From NCBI GenBank assembly GCA_007644065.1, contig VJWN01000006.1, forward strand, positions 1,426,001 to 1,490,000: a DNA stretch of 64,000 nt. The letters run 5' to 3'. Made by a program: the position numbers and the translations under genes. The notes under the pieces were generated by a model. That model saw only the letters and a list, made by a program, of their open reading frames with translations, was not told the DNA's origin and made no database searches. Shown here piece after piece: positions 1-10,395 of this stretch (the first letter of the stretch is position 1; every line of letters begins with the position of its first letter). Origin of the DNA: Margaritispora aquatica (taxonomy: Eukaryota; Ascomycota; Leotiomycetes; Helotiales; Discinellaceae).

Positions 1-722
1 CAATCATCAATCAACATAAAGTAAGGTCTAGTACCCCCAGATTCCAACCAAACATCATCTTCCGGTTCGGTTCCCTGCTTACTATTTCATCGTGCCGTGA
101 GGTGAGCCGACTCTTGGGCAAGGAAGTGAAGGCATTTGAGCCCCTCGTGATGTGAAAAATATCCAAGTAGTTGCCCTGTGCAGTGCATGGCGTCGAGTGA
201 TGCAGGGACATGAGATTGTTTTTTGGTCACGTTCGGTTGGATGGGGTTGTGCGGGCATGGGGGTTCAGATCATGGAGATCAGATCTGGGCAGGCGGGCGG
301 GTGTGAGGGGGGTTCGTTGAGGAAACGTGTGCGTGAGGCTTGCACACAGGACAGAAGTGTCTTCTGAATTTGCGGTTAGAGTTGCATTGAGGAAGCTTGG
401 GCTGGAGAAATGTCCGCATGGGGCACGGCTTGCATTTTGCAAATGAGAATTGCCCTCACCGAGTAGTTGAAACTATAAGGGAAGAGAAGAGGGGAGGAAA
501 GAAGAGGAAAGGAAGAAGTCATGATGGGAGGAGGCATGGTATGCTTTTACATTTCTTGGTATTGGTTCGTCATCTGATCAACTGCCGTGCTGCCGCTGCT
601 CATATCGCACTATCTGCATTTTGTTCGGAAAATGTTCCAAAGCACAGTCAAAACCCGTTACTCCATTCCATGAAAACCATATGCCATCCCTCAAACCCCC
701 AAAGCAATCACAAAGTACACAT
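1..722. other. No supported gene; downstream flank of RPS4
   Basis: No reading frame here shows splice signals, family motifs or sustained coding character. The stretch is locally G/T-rich around 240-320 and purine-rich around 480-530. The right end holds the 3' untranslated region of the RPS4 gene, which is transcribed leftward and stops at 723. Confidence 0.5.
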
Positions 723-1639
723 TTATGCGGCAATGGCGTGTGCGCGTCTGCGGTCTCTCTCCTCAGCGATAGTGAGCTTGACACCCTTGCCCTTTGGCAA
801 TGAGATCCATGGCTTCTCGGCACCGATGACGAAAACGTTGCTCTCACGGGTGGCGAACGAGTTGTCTATGGCATCCTTGATGTGGACAATGTTGAAGCCT
901 CCATCGTGACGCTCACGGTGAGTGATGACACCAACACGACCCATGTTACGTCCACCGGTAGCCATGGCAATGACACCAGTGTCGAACTTGATGTAGTCGG
1001 TGATCTTGCCGGTAGCGAGATCGATCTTGACGGTGTCGTTAACCTTGATGGATGGGTCTGGGTAACGGATTCTATACGCAAAATTTTGTCAGCATTTCTG
1101 GGGGAAAAGGAGTATAGCAACCGTTGATCTGGCTGCTGAAATCGTCGGGATGGATCGACCAAAGCATGGACCAACGGCTGAATGATGTCTGACAGAACTT
1201 ACGTTCGTGCATCGTGCGTGACCAAGAATGGGATTCCGCCCTTGCCCAACTGAACTCTCTTGACTTTGCCCAACTTGTATTCCGCCTCCTCGGACTGGAT
1301 TCGGTGAACTGTGAAACGGCCCTTGGTGTCGTAGACAAGACGGAAGTGCTCGCCAGTCTTCTCGATGGAGATGACATCCATGAAGCCTGCTGGGTAGGTG
1401 GTGTCGGTGCGGACCTTTCCATCAACCTTGATCAAGCGCTGCATGACGATGGCCTTGACCTCACGGGCATTAAGGGCGTACTTTAGACGGTTGCGGATGA
1501 AGACGATCAGAGGCATGCAGTCGCGGAGCTTGTGAGGACCTGGGGATGCCTTTGGGGCATAGGCACCAGAGAGTTTGTCCAACAGCCAGTGCGATGGGGC
1601 GCTAAGGCGCTTTTGGTGCTTCTTTGGTCCTTTACCCAT
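723..1639 (-). CDS. RPS4: 40S ribosomal protein S4 (eS4)
   Basis: Structural protein of the small ribosomal subunit. Two exons, 1203-1639 and 723-1071 (complement), join across a 131-nt intron (donor GTAAGT, acceptor TATAG) in phase 2 to give 261 residues, exactly the family length. The product begins [18 protein letters not shown], continues through the S4 RNA-binding part ([19 protein letters not shown]) and ends with the C-terminal KOW-like part containing [18 protein letters not shown]. The near-invariant start fixes the ATG. A well-formed acceptor (CTCTTCAG) lies 10 nt upstream of the ATG with a possible GTACGT donor near 1856, so a 5'-UTR intron of about 207 nt is likely, as is common in fungal ribosomal protein genes; that part is inference. 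Divergent from the methyltransferase gene at 2312. Confidence 0.98.
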
Positions 1640-2311
1640 GATTGCGGTTCTGAAGAGAGTATGTTAGATTGTGCTCGTAAGGTGAGATTGTCCTACACGA
1701 ATTGAAGAGTCTTCAAAAAGCGCCCCAAGACCAATTGCAAAATTCGAGATTTTGCGAACGTGCAATATTTTGCGACGTGTTGAAGCTGGTCTTGATGTAC
1801 TTTCGAAGGCTCTGTAACTCTGCGATCGAGATTGGAATGCGATTGAGAATACGTACTATCGTCAAAGATGGTGTTGGAATTGGTTGTCGTGGTGGTCGGC
1901 TGAAGGTCTTTGCAACAAATATTTTGGAAAGTTGATGTGTGCCCCAGCTCGCTTCCACTCAAAAGCTTAACTAGTCTCATCTGGGATTAGCCTCAACCTT
2001 AGTCACATGACTAGAATGTAACGATACCTCCAAAATCTCCTTGAATATTGTAAAGAATTATCTCCATAATATTAAATAGTTGTTTAAATGTTATGCTTTA
2101 CAGGAGGAGTTCTCTTTCTAGGCTTAGGTTGCGATGAGATGTAGTTGATTTGCTGCTTTCCCTAAGACGACGACCGCTGAGCTCAAAGCTATCTCATGGT
2201 CCCGTCAATTCGTCCTACTTTGATCACTCTCAACGTAATCCACTCCGATAATTATTTTACAAGACCATGAAAAATCTGTCATCTTGTCATTAAAAATAAT
2301 AGTCGTCCATA
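1640..2311. promoter_or_regulatory. Divergent intergenic promoter RPS4 / methyltransferase
   Basis: A 672-bp gap between two divergent start codons, so it must contain both promoters. The left part probably holds the RPS4 leader and a 5'-UTR intron (acceptor ending at 1650, possible donor at 1856). I cannot assign individual transcription-factor sites. Confidence 0.5.
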
Positions 2312-3322
2312 ATGGCCTCTGAGCGCTTAGAGAATATTCGCAAGCTGTACGATGATAGAGCACCGTCATACGATCAAGAAGGTAGTTTTCATGCTCAACA
2401 AGCCTCTGATTTTATCAAGTGGATGTCCTTGAAACCAGGTGATAGTGTACTTGATCTTGCTTGTGGAACTGGAGCTATCACAGTGCCTGCAGCTCAAGCT
2501 GTCGGATCATCGGGGATTGCTATTGGTGTTGATATCAGCTCAGCATCACTGAAAATCGCAAGAGCTAAAGCAGAGAAAGCTGGAGCTTCGGCCAAATTCT
2601 TCGAACATGATATCACAAGACTTGAGGAGCTCCAAGATTATGGAATCGAAGAAAACTCATTCGAGATTATCACTTGCGCCTCTGCTTTCATGCTTGTGGC
2701 AGATCCGGATTCTGCCGTAAAAGCTTGGGCAAGACTACTCAAGAGAGGAGGAAGGATTATTCTTGATGTGCCATCCGGGGATAGCACGTTACCTGCTCTT
2801 CTTTTGGAGAAAGTTGCGACTCGAATGGGAATGGAAGTTGTATATAAGAGAGAACGCCTTGAAACTATGGCGAAGTTGGTTCGGCCATTTAAGGACGCTG
2901 GTCTCGATGTAACATCCTGTTTTGTTGCGGATCATTATGCAGAGCCGAACGTGCTTGATGTGGACCATGCCTCGGAAATTCTCGAAAACGCACTCAGTAA
3001 GCTGGCATCTCTGAATTCCTTTTCTTGTCAATCAAATCCCGCCAATTTCAACCCTAGGCACAATTTCTACGAAGCTTTTCAGTTGAATAATACAGTATTT
3101 GTACAATTGAAGATTTCATGCCAAGTTCACATGACGCTAATTTGATTCTAATTAGAACAAGTCAATAACACATTCACCATCTGGTACAAAGATTTGGCAA
3201 AACCCGAGAATCTTCCCACGGTGAGAGAGCTGTTCACCAGGGAGTTAAACAACATTGTAGATGAGACTGGCAAAGTCAAGTCTTACTTCAATTTCAACAT
3301 AGTCATTGGGCAGAAAACCTAA
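2312..3322 (+). CDS. Class I SAM-dependent methyltransferase
   Basis: Predicted small-molecule methyltransferase of the UbiE/Methyltransf_25 type. Exons 2312-2996 and 3156-3322 join in phase 1 across a 159-nt intron (GTAAGC...ATTAG), giving 283 residues. The SAM-binding motif I is clear near residue 47 (VLDLACGTGAITVPAA), followed by an acidic motif II (GVDISSASL) and a post-I region with HDITRLEEL. The second exon supplies the closing strand (YFNFNIVIGQKT), typical of the end of this fold; without splicing the frame runs into unrelated sequence. Substrate cannot be told. The neighbours are housekeeping genes and give no pathway hint. A short coding-like block just downstream (3372-3471) is described separately. 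Confidence 0.85.
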
Positions 3323-5190
3323 GTTCATTAAGCGAGATTATACTCTAATTATTTTTCCTTGCTCTACACTAGCTTTGTGGATGAGCTTTCTGGTAGAGGA
3401 TTCAAGTCGTTCTTGATACATGCCTATGTCAAGAGTGGCGCCAAGGAAATTGTTAAGCGAGCTCACAGAAAGGTATACATCCATACCTTAGCTTATCGAC
3501 ACATTTCCATCAGCGCCTGAGCATGATCTACACTCCGAAATAATTATTTCAAGGGCAAAGTATAAAAAAGGTGTTCTTTGATTCAAATACTTACATCACA
3601 ATGTTGAATTGATTATGCGTGAGAAATGGTACCAGAATGCGTCCCATAACTCAAAGCCCTACTTCATCCCATCCACTTTCATTCACAAAACCCAGACGTC
3701 TTCCAACATGCCCCTCGAATTTTGACTACACACCTGTCTTAATCCATAGCTAGTATTGGGCATCTAGCAATGCCAGTGCAAGTAAGCACTGTGCCAAGCC
3801 GTCACTGATCCAGCGTTGTTACAACCATACAACAGAATACTTTCGTCCCCTGAAGAAAAGAGTGGCTGGGACTACCACAAGAGAAAGCGCAGAGGTTGAG
3901 AACCTCATTGTCACTATAGCTGAGATCTGAGTGTACCACAGCACAATGGTTGCCACTGCGCTCCTTGATGGTATTGGCTGGAGATATTGCTGGAGCTAAA
4001 TATGCCACAGAAACTGTAGACTGTGTTACTCGGAAGACGTTTTCCTGGCGTGAGATGATGTTTATAGCTCAGAGCAGAGGCACCGAGAAGGTCGGAGATA
4101 ATAATAACTTGTTTGAGAAACAATGTAAGGGAGTGTATTGAATTATCTAGTGTGGATTAGTGATCAGAAGTGGTGGTGAGACTGTTGAATGCTTTAAGAA
4201 TATACCAGAATTGGATATCTAGTACGTCTATAGATTCCACAAATTCTCAGTCCTGCCGAGCAAAAAACTAGCACGGGACCATTGCAACCAGTTTGATACA
4301 AAAAAAGTGTTAGAGCACAACTTCACTTTAGTAGATCTCACAACGGCAAATATAACATCGTCAGACCTGAAGCTTGGTGTTGGAGCACCAAGACGCCTTT
4401 TACAATCTCACTCCGGACACTATCACCAAACGCGCTATCTGACGCTGAAACCAGGCTCGCTCAGAATAGAGGAAATTAGGAGAAGCGGGAGTTAAATGAG
4501 TTAATACAGGGATCTGAGATTGAGCATATGTGACTATGAAATATCGGAAATAAGAGATCAGTATTGTGATGAGAGTTACAAAATAATTGAAGCAAACAAC
4601 GAACCACCAGAAGGTTATTGACAATTGGTATTTTGAAAGCTAAAGAATTGAGTTGTAAGGAAGTGATAAACGTAAGGTGGCTTTCTAACCCCTGGGGCAA
4701 GCAACGATGTATTCGATGTCCTCTCCGTTTGAGTCCTATTTTGTCCTAATAAAGTACCTTTGTCTAGTCATACTCAGACACTTGTCTTAAACGCTACGCA
4801 CTTCGAACTCTCCATTTGGGCTCTCCGTAGCTAGAATTCCCTAAATGTGGATGCTCTCTTGCGGATATTCAGCAGACATGCATCATGAATTGGAAATCTA
4901 GAAACTTCTTCCGCCACACAAGTTGTTCGCAATGAGATCGCACTCTACTCCAATTTACTCCAATCGCAGTTTATTTTCCACCAAGAGTCTGAGGTGTGAT
5001 TGAAAGAAGGTATATTCTCTTTTTCCCCAGCCCAGAACCAGTGCTATGCCGTGTAAATCCTGCCCTGTATAATACATCCCATAGTCTGCATCGTTGGTGG
5101 ATGCACGTATCGTATGTCTCGCGGCCGGTTTCAATAATTATCCAGCCGAATTTCAATCACTTCCCACTCCAGCGCCTTCACCAAATCAAC
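3323..5190. other. Gene-poor gap with one exon-like block
   Basis: About 1.9 kb without a convincing gene. At 3372-3471 a stretch reads as about 33 sense codons (FVDELSGRGFKSFLIHAYVK and on), preceded by a good acceptor (CTACACTAG) and followed by a donor-like GTATAC; it has no start codon and no partner exon that I can join. The rest has only short spurious frames. Confidence 0.4.
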
Positions 5191-5592
5191 CTATGCTCCA
5201 CCCACCAGGATATTATTAACGGGGATGTGAACTGTAGACAGAATGTTAATTGATAGCCGGACCGCTGGTGCTGGTGTTACTGACTGAGCTTGACTAAGTA
5301 ACCAATGGCTCCCATTACGACGAAGCCAACACCAACTGCCTGAGAAATCTTGAGGAATTCGTTGCGATCAGCTGTGGTTGAATATTAGCAGGTGTTTAGT
5401 TCCATCCCCATATCGAGTCGCGTGTTTCTGCCGGATATGCTATTGCGACTCGTAACAATCGGGGTATGCCAGGAATTGGGTAGTAATTGGGGCTTGGAGC
5501 TGCGTACGTTTGGTGCATCGAGTAATGAATTGTGAGCCGTCCCTGATGAAGTCCCTTGGGACATCGAGCATCTCTTGGAATTGATCAGACAT
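5191..5592 (-). CDS. SSS1: Sec61 translocon gamma subunit
   Basis: Small tail-anchored subunit of the ER protein-conducting channel. Too short and too fragmented for simple ORF finding, but three exons (5508-5592, 5285-5371, 5191-5231, complement) join cleanly across introns of 136 nt (GTACGC...CACAG) and 53 nt (GTCAGT...CTACAG) into a 70-residue protein. It starts MSDQFQEMLDVPRDF, has the conserved cytosolic RCTKPDRNEFLKISQAVG block, one membrane span (GVGFVVMGAIGYLVKLIHIP) and the hallmark NNILVGGA terminus. Length and every block match the Sec61 gamma/SecE family. Divergent from ADE1 across a 576-bp promoter region. Confidence 0.97.
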
Positions 5593-6168
5593 GATGGCGA
5601 GAGTTGATATGGTAACTGTGTTGGAAGGTCAGATGTGCGCCTTGGAATTGGTACCGACAAAGGTTCTTGGAACAGTATGTACCTGAGGATGCGATTGTTG
5701 GAGAGAAGAAGTCGAGGTTGGTCTTTAGAAGAGAGCGTCGAGTATGGTAATTGTAGTCGGTGGTTGTGAGATGTGGCCTATCCTCCTGAATTTTGGACGT
5801 TCATGTCTTGCTGGCCAGAAGGCGGTTCGGATTTAATGTGGGTCCAACTCTTGATATGGTTAGCTCCGGATGACTCGACCGACCCCGAACAAGACTGTTC
5901 CGGTTCTCGCAATAATTTTTGTTCAGGCCCGGAACTCACTGCAAAAGTGCGATCAGCTGTTTGGACTTTTTGCGGTTAATTATATTATAGCTCCTTGTAA
6001 ATCGGTGAATCATATATCAGTTCACTCCTCCTTTCCACCTCCCGAATTTTCTTCAACTTGAAATCTTCAAATATCTCCCAGTCGTCCTCAGGCTATAGGA
6101 AACATAAAATCTGTATCTGATACCATATTTTCCATTCGATATTTACAACACACAAGTCAGGAACAATT
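5593..6168. promoter_or_regulatory. Bidirectional promoter region SSS1 / ADE1
   Basis: 576 bp between the divergent start codons of SSS1 and ADE1, so it carries both promoters and leaders. No specific site can be named with confidence. Confidence 0.5.
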
Positions 6169-7164
6169 ATGTCTACCTCTGCACTCACAAAGATCTCCCT
6201 TGATGTTCTTCCACATCTCGCAGAAGGCAAGGTCCGCGATCTTTACGAAGTCGACTCCAAGACCTTGCTCTTCGTTGCTTCGGACAGAATCTCAGCTTAT
6301 GATGTGATTATGGGCAATGTTCGTCTTCCCCTCTACCCCGCGTCTCAAAATGAAAATTGTGAGGCATCTAACAAATAAAAAAAGGGTATTCCTTCCAAAG
6401 GCACTCTCTTGACTCTGCTCTCTGCTCACTGGTTCAACATTCTCCCACCTCTCGTTCCAGGGCTGAAAACTCATTTCCTTACCCTCTCTCTTCCCTCTTC
6501 GATCCCCGCATCTCTTGCGCCAATGCTTCAGAATCGCTCAATGCAAGTCCGCAAGTTGAAGATCTTTCCAATTGAAGCAATCGTCCGTGGATACATCACC
6601 GGTTCCGCATGGCGCGAGTACCAGCGCACGCAGACGGTGCATTCCTTGAAGATGCCCGCTGGGTTGAGGAACTCGGAAGCCTTCCCTCAAGGTGCAATCT
6701 ATACTCCAAGTACGAAGGCCGAGGCGGGACACAATGATGAGAATATCTCCCCTTCTGAGGCAGCTTCTATCGTGGGAGAGAAATATGCTCAGCGCATTGA
6801 AGACTTGGCTGTATCGCTTTATAAGGCTGCTCATGCCTACGCTCTTGAGCGTGGAATCATAATCGCAGACACCAAGTTTGAATTTGGCCTGGATGAAGAG
6901 ACAGACGAAGTGGTACTGGTAGACGAGGTCCTGACCCCAGATTCCAGTCGTTTTTGGCCTAAAGACAAGTACGAGGTCGGTAAGGAGCAAGAGAGTTATG
7001 ACAAAGAATTTTTGCGCAGCTGGCTGGTTAAAACTGGTAACAAGGGCAAGGAGGGCGTAAGTATGCCAGAAGATATCATGCTCGAGACAGCGGGCAAGTA
7101 TCAGGAGGCATTTGAAAAGCTATCTGGTAAGAAGTGGGCAGCTGCTTTAGCAGGAGATGCTTAA
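6169..7164 (+). CDS. ADE1: Phosphoribosylaminoimidazole-succinocarboxamide synthase
   Basis: SAICAR synthetase of de novo purine synthesis: condenses CAIR with aspartate using ATP, in the cytosol. Exons 6169-6318 and 6385-7164 are joined in phase 0 over a 66-nt intron (GTTCGT...AAAAAAG), giving 309 residues, close to the family norm. Diagnostic segments include [10 protein letters not shown] and [13 protein letters not shown] at the N-terminus, then after the intron [17 protein letters not shown], the ribose-phosphate region [18 protein letters not shown], and [11 protein letters not shown] with [15 protein letters not shown] near the C-terminus. The exon join falls inside the conserved DVIMxN/GIPxKG block, which verifies the intron. 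Confidence 0.97.
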
Positions 7165-8515
7165 GCACTTTTTAGAACTTATCTATATCTAGAAATTAGA
7201 AAGATCAAATTTTTGACGTCATGGAAAACCTGTCTTGTTAGATTTCCATTGAGATGCAAAAAAAACAACCAAAGTTGGGCACTTGGGGAGTACTCATGAA
7301 TGGTATATGAACAAAGATCTTCGTAGTTTTCGTGAATTTTAGAAGCAAAGTACGAACTGTACCTTGTTTTCGTCATGAATTTCCTGAACTCAGCCTCATA
7401 TGAGCTTACAGACAGCGGGTTTAAATCGAAAGGAAATCCTTCAGACAGATCATAGCTTATATAACTTTGAAAGAAGGTTGAATGTCTACGTTGCCAAGAC
7501 ATAGTTCACTAAGTGAGGGCCTTTGTCTAAGAGAATGACTTTAGGTAAATAGGTAGCTCCATAAATATCAGAGTATAGTGGAATTGATGCTATGTTATAT
7601 AAAGCATTTCATACGTATTAATATTTGGCTTTTAAATAGAAACACTCTTGATCTGGATTTGACTTCGTTCTCAGATTTCTTTTTATTGCAGTCTAGTGAC
7701 TTCGATACTTTGATGCCTGAGGCACTTAAGCGGATTTAGCTATGCTGTAAGCTGCAAGGGGCGCTGCTCCTTGGACATCGACTTCACCCAGCAGAACTTG
7801 AGGTCATCCCAACCAACATCAACCATCAACACTCTCGACCCATTTATACAATTCACATCACCATCTCCGTCATTCCGATCAGTCTGCGACGCGAGATTCA
7901 CTAACTGATATTAGACGAAAGGGTTTCTGGACTATACCTCTGGTATAGGAACAAGGCTCTACGTGGAGGCTGAAGTTGACAGGACGGGGGTGTTTGGGTG
8001 TGAATTGGGACGCAGACGCTTGTTGTTGTCAAACCAGAGAGTTTTTAATATTTCAAAGTCGCCTCTGTTCTTGATTTCTTTGGGGATTCCACTTACTTCA
8101 GAACACATTCAAATTCACACATACCTGTACTATCTCGAATCGGATTTGTCTTTGGAGATTGAAAGCATAGAGCTTCATCTTCCTTATTCTTTGTTTCTAC
8201 ATCTGCATCTGCCCAGAAGGCTATCAGATTCGAGGTTCGAGGTTGAACTTAGTTGTCTTTGGCTTTAGGAGTGTACGTATTTGTATCTATCCCATGTATT
8301 ATCATGGATCCAGTCGACGTCTGCGCACGTCGAGGTCTATGCAGTGTCCTTTCCAATATACCCGGGCGCTGATATTGTTCTCATTGTTTTACAGAAAACC
8401 AGGCAGTTTTGCTCAGTTGAAGCTGTCATTAAGGCAATACAGATCAATATTTACACAACAAGAATTCTTTCATTGAAGAGATTTGTGTACTTAAAAAGGA
8501 CAATTTGACTTTACA
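7165..8515. promoter_or_regulatory. Long 5' region of the RRM protein gene; no gene seen
   Basis: 1.35 kb between ADE1 and the next start codon on the same strand. Frames at 7179-7502 (complement) and 7963-8508 lack family motifs. The last part has CT-rich patches, compatible with a promoter and leader. Nothing else can be supported. Confidence 0.4.
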
Positions 8516-9856
8516 ATGGCAGACGACGAGTTCGATATCGACATCTATGGCGACGCAAATACAGATCCAGAGCCACCCGCTCCTTCCAAGAAGGAGGAGG
8601 AGAACGATATGAAGATTGATAGTTTGGACATACCCACCGACAATACCGAAATTGCCAATGGTGCCAACAAGGAAGAAGAGCATGACGATGACTACGTCGA
8701 CATAAAGCTCACCAGCAATGGTGACAGAGACCACAAAATGAGTGATAGGCAAAAAATAAAAAGTACAGACGAGTCAAGTACTGATGTGCTCAATATTCCT
8801 AGACAAGCCCCACAACAACAAGGTGTTAAACGGAAGGGGGCTTCTGATGATCGTTTGGTCGATCCAGGTGCGACAACTGCTATCTTGATCTCTGATCTAC
8901 ATTGGTGGAACACAGATGATGATGTCCGAGGCTGGGTTAATCAGGCTCAAGTCGAGGACGAATTGAAAGATATCACATTCTCTGAGCACAAGGTGAATGG
9001 CAAGAGCAAAGGGTAAGTTGATGGAGAGCCGAGACGCAATGTATACTGACTATGAATTCTAGACAAGCCTATGTTGAATTCAGTTCTCAGCAAGCTGCAA
9101 CTGCTGCAAAGCACAAGATTGACGCGTTTGGTGAGGGACAACAATATGTTAAAAAGCATGTTGTAACATATTCGAACCCAAACATCAATCCTTTTAAAAC
9201 CCTTCCCAAGGACGCCCCTGTACGTGCAGGTAAAGAGCTGAGTGAACGTGGAGGTGCAAGAGGCTACAGCAATGATCGTGGTAGTCACAATGGCAGCTTT
9301 GGAGGAAACTTTAGGGGTCGTGGCAATTTCACACCTAGAGGAGCTGGTGGTATGAACAACAACAACAACAACATGAATAATAACATGAACAACTTCAATC
9401 GAAATTTCTCTGGACCCGCGATGGGCAATATGGGTGGTGCAGGTGGCTTCAATCCTGCCATGGGTGGCTTTGCTGGTAACGGCATGGGAGTTCAATTTGG
9501 AGGTGGTTTCAATAATCGTGGCGGGATGATGGGCAACATGCGTGGCAACCCCGGCATGAGAGGTCGAGGAGGTATGGGTAACAGTATGATGGGTGGAATG
9601 CCTATGGGAGGGATGCCAATGGGAGGGATGCCTGGCGGTATGGGTATGCCCATGAACATGGGCCAAATGGGAGGCGGTATGCCAGGTAAGAATATTGATA
9701 AGGGCGGACACGTGCAAATACTAATTGGCTTTAAAAGCAGGTGGCTTCCAAGGCATGCAACCCGGTCACTTCAATCCAGCTTTCTTCCAGCAAAATCAGG
9801 CCGCAGGCGGTGATTGGCAGAACCCGCATGGTGCTAAGCGACAACGGCCAGAATAA
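8516..9856 (+). CDS. RRM protein related to cleavage factor CPSF6/7
   Basis: Predicted nuclear RNA-binding protein of the CFIm68 (CPSF6/7) type, acting in pre-mRNA 3'-end processing. Three exons (8516-9012, 9063-9685, 9741-9856) with introns of 50 and 55 nt give 411 residues. The acidic N-terminus is followed by a basic VKRKG patch and a single RRM at about 120-203, starting AILISDLHWWNTDDDVRGW; the tryptophan pair and the VNGKSKGQAYVEF RNP1 block resemble CPSF6. The remaining half is a low-complexity RGG/Asn/Gly-Met tail with an asparagine run and repeats of GGMPM, ending in a basic KRQRPE. The tail suggests phase-separating or RNA-binding behaviour (inference). The RRM split by an intron confirms the first junction. 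Confidence 0.85.
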
Positions 9857-10395
9857 GTTACTCGACACTTCAACTTACAATAAGCTTCTACGATGGAAAA
9901 CTCGCAACTTCTCAGGTATTTGTCTTTATTAGGATTGGGAGCTATTATGCATCTCGTGAAATGCCTATGGCGTCAGGTGGACACAGGGGTTGATTTATAC
10001 AATGGTTGGAGCAATGGTATTCTGCTCACTTATTATGACCAACTAAAGGTGGTGGTGTATCATAGACGGCGTTGGGGGCATCAAAATTGTGCGATTTGCT
10101 CAAGCTTCATGCTTTTTAAGACCTGCCAAATACTCTTTCCTGTTCAGTTGTATGATTTTTTGTCATGAGTATTCCTTCCTTGTGGGCACTGTTGGATGTG
10201 CTTGCTCTTTGAATATCATTTATTTGGCATCACAACTATGTCGGCCGGTGCTCTTTCTCTTTCTCTTCTTTATATGTCCCCATCGATCTCAAATGTTTGA
10301 ACCTTCAAGCTTACTATATCACGTTTAACATTGCTTGGAAACAAATACATTATCGACGGCTTATTGTCTATTGCATACATTACCAGAAATTTCAC
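9857..10395. other. Intergenic, no gene seen
   Basis: 3' flank of the RRM gene and 5' flank of the DUF21 gene. Apparent frames here have no start-anchored family similarity or splice structure. T-rich tracts around 10140-10270. Confidence 0.4.

Noticed and set aside
397..909. 170-residue plus-strand frame overlapping RPS4
   Set aside because: It overlaps the conserved RPS4 second exon antisense and has no family features.
7179..7502. 107-residue minus-strand frame downstream of ADE1
   Set aside because: No domain, no splice signals, composition like intergenic DNA.
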